Positions 1 to 5,287 of a stretch of 9,138 nt of DNA are shown one piece after another; position 1 is the stretch's first letter, and every line of letters begins with the position of its first letter. A program made the translations under genes and the position numbers. The DNA lies in NCBI GenBank assembly GCA_903930095.1, contig CAIYXE010000149.1:1-9138 (forward strand), written 5' to 3'. The notes under the pieces were generated by a model, which searched no databases, was not told the DNA's origin, and saw only the letters and a program-made list of their open reading frames with translations. This DNA comes from an uncultured Hyphomicrobiales bacterium (GTDB taxonomy: Bacteria > Pseudomonadota > Alphaproteobacteria > Rhizobiales > Aestuariivirgaceae).

Positions 1-100
1 AGCAGGGCAGTCGTCATGGCGTCCCGTTCCTCGGTTGACCGGCGTCCGTTTTCCGGGTCAGAGATTAGGTGGAGGGCGGCAATTGGAACAAGAGGCAAGA

Positions 101-562
101 ATGCGCCTGCAACCGAGGCCCGATGGCCGGCAGTCGGAGACAGCCCTGATGATCCAGCGCGGCGTGGCCCGGCTGATGCGGGCCACGGGATTTGCCGTGC
201 TGCCGGAGTTCACGCTCGCCACCGGAAGGCGCGCCGACATCATCGGGATCGGCACGGCGGGCGAGATCTGGATCATCGAGATCAAGTCATCGCCCGTTGA
301 TTTCCGGACCGATCGCAAGTGGACGGAGTACCGCGACCATTGCGACCGGCTGTTCTTCGCCATTCCCGCTTCCATGGACCCCGCGCTGATGCCGCCGGAT
401 GCGGGGCTGATGGTGGCAGACAGCTGGGGAGCCGACATCCTGCGGACGGCAGAGCCCGTGGGCCTTCATGCCGCGCGCCGCAAGGCGCTGACGCTTGCCT
501 TCGCGCGGGTTGCAGCGCTGCGGCTGCATGGGCTCCACGACCCGCTGGCGGACGGCCTCTGA
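101..562 (+). CDS. mmcB: MmcB family DNA repair protein (PD-(D/E)xK-like)
   Basis: This encodes a 153-residue cytosolic protein recognised as MmcB family, which in alphaproteobacteria is tied to the DNA damage response. The sequence shows a compact restriction-endonuclease-like core: E36, then GRRAD with D46, then a strand ending EIWIIEIK with E60 and K62. This is the D...ExK arrangement of PD-(D/E)xK nuclease folds. The family-typical blocks DFRTDRKW...YRDHCDRLFFA (about 68-87) and DAGLMVAD (100-107) follow. I chose the ATG at 101 because AGAGG lies a few bases upstream at 91-95 and the protein then begins where relatives begin, just before DGRQSE. The frame is open back to a TTG at 35, and a later ATG at 149 would remove conserved sequence. 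The gene converges on actR with one base between the stops. The nuclease fold is my reading of the motif; enzymatic activity is not shown. Confidence 0.85.
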   Translation: MRLQPRPDGRQSETALMIQRGVARLMRATGFAVLPEFTLATGRRADIIGIGTAGEIWIIEIKSSPVDFRTDRKWTEYRDHCDRLFFAIPASMDPALMPPDAGLMVADSWGADILRTAEPVGLHAARRKALTLAFARVAALRLHGLHDPLADGL

Positions 563-563
563 G

Positions 564-1109
564 CTATTTCGGCGCCCGCTTTGCCAGGATGCGCTGCAGG
601 GTGCGGCGATGCATGTTGAGCCGGCGCGCCGTCTCGGAGACATTGCGGTTACAGAGTTCGTAGACGCGCTGGATATGCTCCCACCTTACGCGGTCGGCGG
701 ACATCGGATTATCCGGCAGGGCGGCGCGGCTGTCGGTATCGCCGACGAGCGCGCCATAAACGGCATCGGCATCGGCGGGCTTTGCAAGATAATCGATGGC
801 GCCGAGCTTCACAGCCGTCACCGCCGTCGCGATGTTGCCATAACCTGTCAGCACCACCGCGCGCGCCTCGGGCCTTGCCTGGTGAAGCGCCTCGATCACG
901 TCCAGCCCGTTGCCGTCGCCGAGTCGCAGATCGACGACCGCGAAGGAAGGTGCGGCGCGTTTCACCAGCGCCACGCCTTCGGCCACAGATTCAGCCGTCA
1001 GCACCTCGAAACCCCTCGTCTCCATCGCCTTAGCGAGACGCATGAGGAAGGGCTTGTCGTCATCGACGAGAAGCAGGGTCTTGTCGGCGGGAAGAGCGGC
1101 GTTTGTCAT
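564..1109 (-). CDS. actR: Redox response regulator ActR (RegA/PrrA family)
   Basis: This is a 181-residue cytosolic response regulator, the DNA-binding partner of the adjacent kinase ActS. An N-terminal receiver domain (about 11-120) has the acidic cluster DDD at 16-18, phosphoacceptor D60 in VVDLRLGDGNGL, T88 in VLTGY and K110. A short proline-containing linker leads to a Fis-type helix-turn-helix (about 140-180) with the near-invariant RegA block ERWEHIQ-like helix and ETARRLNMHRRTLQRIL. The length matches RegA (about 180). Family members switch genes for respiration, carbon fixation, nitrogen fixation and acid tolerance in response to redox state. The ATG at 1109 has CAGGGA five to ten bases upstream. 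It lies downstream of actS on the same strand across a 90-base gap. No key residue is missing. The call is very secure at family level; actR, regA and prrA are names for the same orthologue. Confidence 0.97.
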   Translation of the reverse strand: MTNAALPADKTLLLVDDDKPFLMRLAKAMETRGFEVLTAESVAEGVALVKRAAPSFAVVDLRLGDGNGLDVIEALHQARPEARAVVLTGYGNIATAVTAVKLGAIDYLAKPADADAVYGALVGDTDSRAALPDNPMSADRVRWEHIQRVYELCNRNVSETARRLNMHRRTLQRILAKRAPK

Positions 1110-1143
1110 TCAATCCCTGACTGGCGGTTTCTATCTCTGCTTG

Positions 1144-1174
1144 ACCCGCTCTCTAGCCCTTTGGGCCAGCGGGT
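1144..1174 (-). other. Hairpin in the actS-actR intergenic gap
   Basis: ACCCGCT (1144-1150) and AGCGGGT (1168-1174) are perfect 7-base inverted arms. Inside them GCCC (1156-1159) and GGGC (1163-1166) form a second short stem closed by a TTT loop, with an asymmetric internal loop between the stems. In the actS-actR transcript it would sit 25 bases after the actS stop and 34 bases before the actR start. It is not followed by a U-tract in the direction of transcription, so it is not a classical intrinsic terminator. An RNA processing or stability element, or partial attenuation that sets the kinase-to-regulator ratio, is possible. No function is demonstrated. Confidence 0.5.
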
Positions 1175-1199
1175 ACAACGTTCTGTCTCTCTTACGGAT

Positions 1200-2570
1200 T
1201 CAGGACCTGCCAAGATCAATGCTGCCGCGCGGCCAGACAACGTGGACAACTGCCCCGTGTTCCGGCATCGGGCGGTTGGCGAGCGAGACGGAGGCGCCGG
1301 AGCGCTCCAGCAGCGTCTTGGCGATGAAGAAACCAAGGCCCATGCCCTCATGCCGGCCGGGTTCGCCCGATTCCTCGCCATAGCCCGGCCTGCTCGTCAC
1401 GAAGGGATCGCCCAGCCTGTCGAAGATGTTTTCCTGAAAGCCCGGGCCATCGTCCCTTACCGTGATCGAGACTTGCGACGCGGTCCAGCGGGCATCGACC
1501 TCCACGCGGGCCAGGGCGAAGTCGACGGCGTTCTCGAGAAGGTTGCCAAGGCCGTAGGCGATGGCGGGGTTGCGCCTCAGCACCGGCTCGTTCTCCTCCG
1601 CACGGTCATCGAGATCGGCGGTGCTGGTGACGGCGATCACCACGTCGGAGCCTCTCAAAGGGGCGATCAGGTCCTCGATCATCACCAGGATCCTGGTGCG
1701 CTGGTACATCTCGTCGGTCTGGGCCTCGCGGCTGGACAGGCGGGCCAGGATTTCGCGGCAGCGCGCGGTCTGGCTGATGAGCAGGTCGATGTCCTCCTTG
1801 TGGGAGCCTTCGAGCGGCAGTTCACGCTTCAGTTCCTTGGCGACGAGCGCGATCGTCGCCAAGGGCGTTCCGAGTTCGTGGGCGGCGGCGGCGGCGAGAC
1901 CGTCGAGCGCGGAGAGACGCTGTTCCCGGGCCAGAACCATTTCGGTGGCAGATAGCGCCGCCGACATCTGGCGGGCTTCATCGGCGATGCGGCGCGCATA
2001 GATGGCGGAGAACACCACGCCACTCATGATGGCCGCCCACATGCCGCCGATGTAAACGTCCGGAAGCGCGAAGGCCTGGCCCGGAACCCAGGGCAGCGGA
2101 TAATGATAGAAGGCGAGGAAGGTTGCAGCAGCGAGCGCCATGAGGCCGAGCATCAGCGTCCAGCGCATCGACAGCGAGGTTGCGGAGATGGTGACGGGAA
2201 CCAGGAAGAGGAACGAGAACGGATTTTCGAGGCCGCCCGTGAGAAACAGCAGCACCGCCAGTTGCAGCACGTCATAGACCAGGAGAAGGCCCGCATGGGT
2301 TTCATGCAACCTGATGCTCTTGCGCCAGCGGATTGTGAGAAAGATGTTGAGCCAGGCGCTGAAGGCAATGACGGCGAGGCAAAGGCCCAGCGGGAGCGGA
2401 AAGCCCAGCACGAAATAGACCCCAAGCACCGCCCCCGTCTGCCCGACGATGGCGAGCCAGCGCAACCGCACCAGCGTGCGCAGCCGGAGCATGCCGATTT
2501 CGGCTTCGCCAGTTGCGAATTGCGGATAGAGGTCCTGCGGCATGTGGTAACCGGTCGCGCGTCCTTGCAT
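1200..2570 (-). CDS. actS: Redox sensor histidine kinase ActS (RegB/PrrB family)
   Basis: This is a 456-residue inner-membrane sensor kinase that phosphorylates ActR. Six hydrophobic segments fill residues about 38-190. The heptad GGLENPF (112-118) matches GGxxNPF, the ubiquinone-site motif of RegB. The cytosolic part has the H-box with H231 in AHELGTPLATI, then C271 in TARCREILARL, equivalent to the redox-active cysteine of RegB (the same 40-residue spacing from the histidine). The ATPase domain has an N-box with N343 and N347 (NLLENAVDF), a G1 box DDGPGF (373-378) and GMGLGFFIAKTLLERSGA (409-426). Length fits the family. The start is uncertain: the ATG at 2570 and the one at 2543 (residue 10) both lack a clear ribosome binding site. 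It is divergent from the SCO gene, as expected for this redox cluster, and actR follows it. Confidence 0.96.
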   Translation of the reverse strand: MQGRATGYHMPQDLYPQFATGEAEIGMLRLRTLVRLRWLAIVGQTGAVLGVYFVLGFPLPLGLCLAVIAFSAWLNIFLTIRWRKSIRLHETHAGLLLVYDVLQLAVLLFLTGGLENPFSFLFLVPVTISATSLSMRWTLMLGLMALAAATFLAFYHYPLPWVPGQAFALPDVYIGGMWAAIMSGVVFSAIYARRIADEARQMSAALSATEMVLAREQRLSALDGLAAAAAHELGTPLATIALVAKELKRELPLEGSHKEDIDLLISQTARCREILARLSSREAQTDEMYQRTRILVMIEDLIAPLRGSDVVIAVTSTADLDDRAEENEPVLRRNPAIAYGLGNLLENAVDFALARVEVDARWTASQVSITVRDDGPGFQENIFDRLGDPFVTSRPGYGEESGEPGRHEGMGLGFFIAKTLLERSGASVSLANRPMPEHGAVVHVVWPRGSIDLGRS

Positions 2571-2623
2571 TGAGAATGCAGCAATCTAGTCTTATGTGGA
2601 CGGCGAAAGGAAGAAAAAGCCTC
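2571..2623. promoter_or_regulatory. Short divergent control region between actS and the SCO gene
   Basis: Only 53 bases separate the first possible actS ATG (2570) and the chosen SCO ATG (2624). Promoters for both directions must lie here or extend into coding sequence. I see only weak matches, such as TTGCAT (2565-2570) as a possible -35 element for the SCO gene, and no convincing -10 on either strand. If actS starts at 2543 instead, the region grows to 80 bases. AAGGAAG at 2607-2613 is the likely ribosome binding site of the SCO gene. ActR autoregulation of this region is plausible from RegA biology, but its degenerate binding site cannot be called by eye. Confidence 0.5.
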
Positions 2624-3232
2624 ATGCCGCGACGCGCCGTACTGGTCTTTGCCGCCGCCGTCCTGCTCATTGCAGCAGCACTTGGCGGCTATGCGTGGAT
2701 GAACAGGCACACGGTGGCGCCCCAGGGATCGGGGGTTGCACTCGTGGGCGGTCCCTTCACCCTCACCGACCAGGAGGGCCGCCGCGTGACGGAGAAGGAC
2801 TTCCTCGGACGCTACATGCTGGTGTTCTTCGGCTTCACCTACTGCCCTGACATATGCCCCACCGAACTCCAGGTGATGACGGCGGCCCTCGATGCGATGG
2901 GACCCGCGGCGGAAAAAATACAGCCGGTCTTCGTGTCAATCGACCCGGAGCGCGACACGCCCGAGGTGATGAAGGCCTATGTCGCGAATTTCGGGCCGCG
3001 GCTGATCGGCCTGACCGGCACGCCGGAGGAGATCGCCGCGGTGGCCAAGGCCTATCGCGTCTACTATGCGAAGGCGGCGAACCAGAACGCTCCCGACGAC
3101 TACCTGATGGACCACTCGAGCATCATCTACCTGATGGGGCCGGACGGCAGCTTCGTGAAGCACTTCGCCTACACCACCGATGTGGAAAGGCTCACTTCGG
3201 AACTGAAGCAGGCAATCGCTGCTTCCCCCTAA
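2624..3232 (+). CDS. senC: SCO1/SenC (PrrC) family copper chaperone
   Basis: This is a 202-residue membrane-anchored thioredoxin-fold protein of the SCO family, which helps deliver copper to or reduce cysteines in cytochrome oxidase on the periplasmic side. An uncleaved signal anchor spans about residues 4-25 after MPRR. The fold follows with FGFTYCPDICP holding the copper-binding pair C74 and C78 (CxxxC), VSIDPERDTP at 104-113, and the third ligand H164 in MDHSS. All metal ligands are present. I prefer the ATG at 2624, preceded by AAGGAAG at a usual distance, over the in-frame ATG at 2594, which would add ten basic residues; the frame is open to 2513 inside actS. Its Rhodobacter homologue, prrC/senC, sits with the prrB/prrA kinase and regulator, and the same association is kept here in divergent form. 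Confidence 0.95.
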   Translation: MPRRAVLVFAAAVLLIAAALGGYAWMNRHTVAPQGSGVALVGGPFTLTDQEGRRVTEKDFLGRYMLVFFGFTYCPDICPTELQVMTAALDAMGPAAEKIQPVFVSIDPERDTPEVMKAYVANFGPRLIGLTGTPEEIAAVAKAYRVYYAKAANQNAPDDYLMDHSSIIYLMGPDGSFVKHFAYTTDVERLTSELKQAIAASP

Positions 3233-3306
3233 AGTCGGATGAAATGAGCGGTTGCCCCTGCCGGGGGGAGTTGCTACCCTTCTACGTCATTGGGGGTTTT
3301 CGGGTT

Positions 3307-4581
3307 GTGCTTTACTACCTCTATGAAATGAACCATGCGGCACTTGCCCCATGGCGTGCCGTGGCCGACGCAGGCATCAGCTTCTGGCGAAGCCCTGCCA
3401 ATCCCCTCGCCACAACCCAGCTTGGCCGGTCCTGGGCCGCTTCGCTCGAGCTTTTCGAACGTACCACCCGGCGCTATGGCAAGCCCGAATTCGGTATCAC
3501 CGACACCATCGTCGACGACGATCTCGTCGCCGTCGAGGAAGAGGTGAGCCTCAGCAAGCCGTTCTGCACGCTCGTCCACTTCCGGAAGCTTTGGGACGGC
3601 AAGCGCAGGCAGCACACGCTGCTGATCGTGGCGCCGATGTCGGGCCACTACGCCACGCTGCTGCGCGGCACGGTGGAAGCCATGCTGCCGCACTACGACG
3701 TCTACATTACCGACTGGGTGGATGCCCGCACGGTGCCCCTGCTCGAAGGTAATTTCGACCTCGACGATTATGTCGACTATGTTACCGATTTCCTTCACCA
3801 CCTCGGGCCCGACACGAGTGTCATGGCGGTTTGCCAGCCTTCGGTTCCCGTCATGGCGGCGGTGGCGCTGATGAATGCCGCGAAGGACCCTGCAGCACCA
3901 CGCACCATGATCCTGATGGGCGGCCCCATCGACACGCGCCGTAACCCGACAGCAGTGAACCGGCTGGCCGAAGAAAAGGGCGTGGACTGGTTCCGCAACA
4001 ACGTGATCATGAAGGTGCCGGCACCGCACGCCGGCATGATGCGCGACGTTTACCCCGGCTTCCTGCAGCTTGGCGGTTTCATGACCATGAATCTCGACCG
4101 CCACCTCGATGCTCACCGCGAGCTTTACTGGCACCTCGTCGAGGGCGATGGCGATTCTGCCGAGAAGCACCGCGAGTTCTATGATGAATACATGTCAGTG
4201 ATGGACCTGACCGCCGACTTCTACCTGCAGACGGTCGAGAAGGTGTTCGTGACGCACGACCTGCCCAAGGGAACGCTGACGCACCGCAACTGCCGTGTCG
4301 ATCCTTCGAAGATCACTGAGACGGCGCTGATGACCATCGAAGGCGAACGCGACGACATCTCCGGCGTTGGCCAGACGGAAGCAGCGCAAGACCTGTGCTC
4401 GAACCTTCCCAAGGAGAAGAAGCTGCATTACCTGCAGCCTGGCGTTGGCCATTACGGCGTGTTCAACGGCTCCAGGTTCCGCAAGGAAATCGTTCCGCGA
4501 ATCGTCGCCTTCGTGAATAAGAACGCCGATGATCGGACTTCTCAGAAGCCTGCAGCGCACGGCCGCACCAAAACCGCTTGA
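3307..4581 (+). CDS. phaZ: Intracellular polyhydroxyalkanoate depolymerase PhaZ
   Basis: This 424-residue cytosolic enzyme hydrolyses native poly(3-hydroxybutyrate) granules to release hydroxyacids for metabolism. The N-terminus LYYLYEMNHAALAPWRA and the block ELFERTTRRYGKPEFGI (48-64) are typical of the PhaZ family. The nucleophile is C176 in the modified lipase box AVCQPS, where this family uses cysteine in place of serine. D349 or D350 in EGERDDISG and H382 in GVGHYGVFNG complete the triad, with spacing close to that in Cupriavidus (Ralstonia) PhaZ. I start at GTG 3307, which restores the usual N-terminus and has GGGGG about ten bases upstream. The frame is open much further back (to 2854), but that part is only a shadow of the SCO gene. 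It follows the SCO stop by 74 bases, and its end overlaps the next gene by 53 bases. Confidence 0.95.
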   Translation: MLYYLYEMNHAALAPWRAVADAGISFWRSPANPLATTQLGRSWAASLELFERTTRRYGKPEFGITDTIVDDDLVAVEEEVSLSKPFCTLVHFRKLWDGKRRQHTLLIVAPMSGHYATLLRGTVEAMLPHYDVYITDWVDARTVPLLEGNFDLDDYVDYVTDFLHHLGPDTSVMAVCQPSVPVMAAVALMNAAKDPAAPRTMILMGGPIDTRRNPTAVNRLAEEKGVDWFRNNVIMKVPAPHAGMMRDVYPGFLQLGGFMTMNLDRHLDAHRELYWHLVEGDGDSAEKHREFYDEYMSVMDLTADFYLQTVEKVFVTHDLPKGTLTHRNCRVDPSKITETALMTIEGERDDISGVGQTEAAQDLCSNLPKEKKLHYLQPGVGHYGVFNGSRFRKEIVPRIVAFVNKNADDRTSQKPAAHGRTKTA

Positions 4582-5278
4582 ACCTTCCCGCATCGCCATC
4601 GGCGATGAGGTGCTGGACGTGGTGTTCAGGCGCCATGCGCAGGCGCGCCGCCTGGTGCTGCGCCTGAACGCCTCAGGCACCGGGGTGCTGGTCACGGTTC
4701 CCAACGGGGTCTCACGCGTCAAGGCGCTTGAATTCACCGCACGCTCCCGGGGCTGGATTGAGGAGCGGGTGAGACGCCGCGGCGGCCTCATCCAGCTTGC
4801 ACCAGGCCATGTTCTGCCGTTTCGCGGCATCAGCCATGAGATCCGCCACCTGGATACAAGGCGCGGCGTGGTGCGGATCGATGCCGCCCGGTCGATCATC
4901 GAGGTTCCGGGCGATGCCGCACATGTGAGTCGGCGGCTGACTGACTTCCTCAAGACGGCGGCGCGAGAAGACCTGACAGAGGCAAGCGAGCACTACGCCT
5001 CGCTGATGGGCGTGCGCTACCGGCGGATCACCATCCGCGACCAGCGGAGCCGCTGGGGTTCATGCTCCGCCAGTGGTGAACTGTCCTATTCCTGGCGCCT
5101 CATCCTCGCACCCGACTATGTGCTGGACTACGTGGCAGCCCATGAGGTGGCCCATCTTAAGTATCTCGACCACAGCCCACGCTTCTGGCGGTTGGTGCTG
5201 ACGCATTGCCATGACGCGGCACGGGCCAAGAACTGGTTGCGCGCCCATGGCCAGGAGGTTCACCGCGTGGTGACATAA
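4529..5278 (+). CDS. YgjP/SprT-like zinc metallopeptidase (DUF45 family)
   Basis: This is a 249-residue protein of the YgjP-type M48 metallopeptidase family (DUF45). The zinc site is visible: HEVAH (H205, E206, H209) and a third ligand, probably H215, in DHSPRFW, with the family hallmark RSRWGSCS at 173-180 just ahead of it. The N-terminal half carries the family's paired basic strands (RRHAQARRLVLRL, 34-46) and GWIEERV (75-81). It has no signal peptide or membrane span, so it is expected in the cytosol. Its substrate is unknown; these proteins are usually annotated only as metal-dependent hydrolases. The ATG at 4529 lies inside phaZ and has only a weak GAATAAGA upstream, so translation is probably coupled to phaZ. 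No later ATG exists before the conserved core. Its stop is nine bases from the convergent penicillin-binding protein gene. Confidence 0.9.
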   Translation: MIGLLRSLQRTAAPKPLEPSRIAIGDEVLDVVFRRHAQARRLVLRLNASGTGVLVTVPNGVSRVKALEFTARSRGWIEERVRRRGGLIQLAPGHVLPFRGISHEIRHLDTRRGVVRIDAARSIIEVPGDAAHVSRRLTDFLKTAAREDLTEASEHYASLMGVRYRRITIRDQRSRWGSCSASGELSYSWRLILAPDYVLDYVAAHEVAHLKYLDHSPRFWRLVLTHCHDAARAKNWLRAHGQEVHRVVT

Positions 5279-5287
5279 GGCCGCCGG

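Noticed and set aside
1..17. Start of a divergent minus-strand gene at the left edge (ATG at 17-15)
   Set aside because: A GAGGA lies upstream, but fewer than six codons are visible, so it cannot be supported.
20..100. LexA-type SOS box upstream of mmcB
   Set aside because: Single half-sites GTTC (26-29) and GAAC (86-89) are present, but neither has a matching partner seven bases away as the alphaproteobacterial box requires.
495..1955. 486-codon plus-strand open frame opposite actR and actS
   Set aside because: It is antisense to two strongly recognised genes, has no recognisable domain, and is the usual artefact of GC-rich third positions.
3252..3280. phaZ promoter (TTGCCC, 17 bases, TACCCT)
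   Set aside because: Both hexamers match the consensus poorly, so this is not distinguishable from chance.
2854..3306. N-terminal extension of phaZ by 151 codons
   Set aside because: It overlaps the SCO gene in another frame, and the translation there has no family similarity. The GTG at 3307 gives the usual PhaZ start.
3274..4170. 298-codon minus-strand open frame opposite phaZ
   Set aside because: It is antisense to phaZ, whose catalytic residues and family blocks are all on the plus strand.
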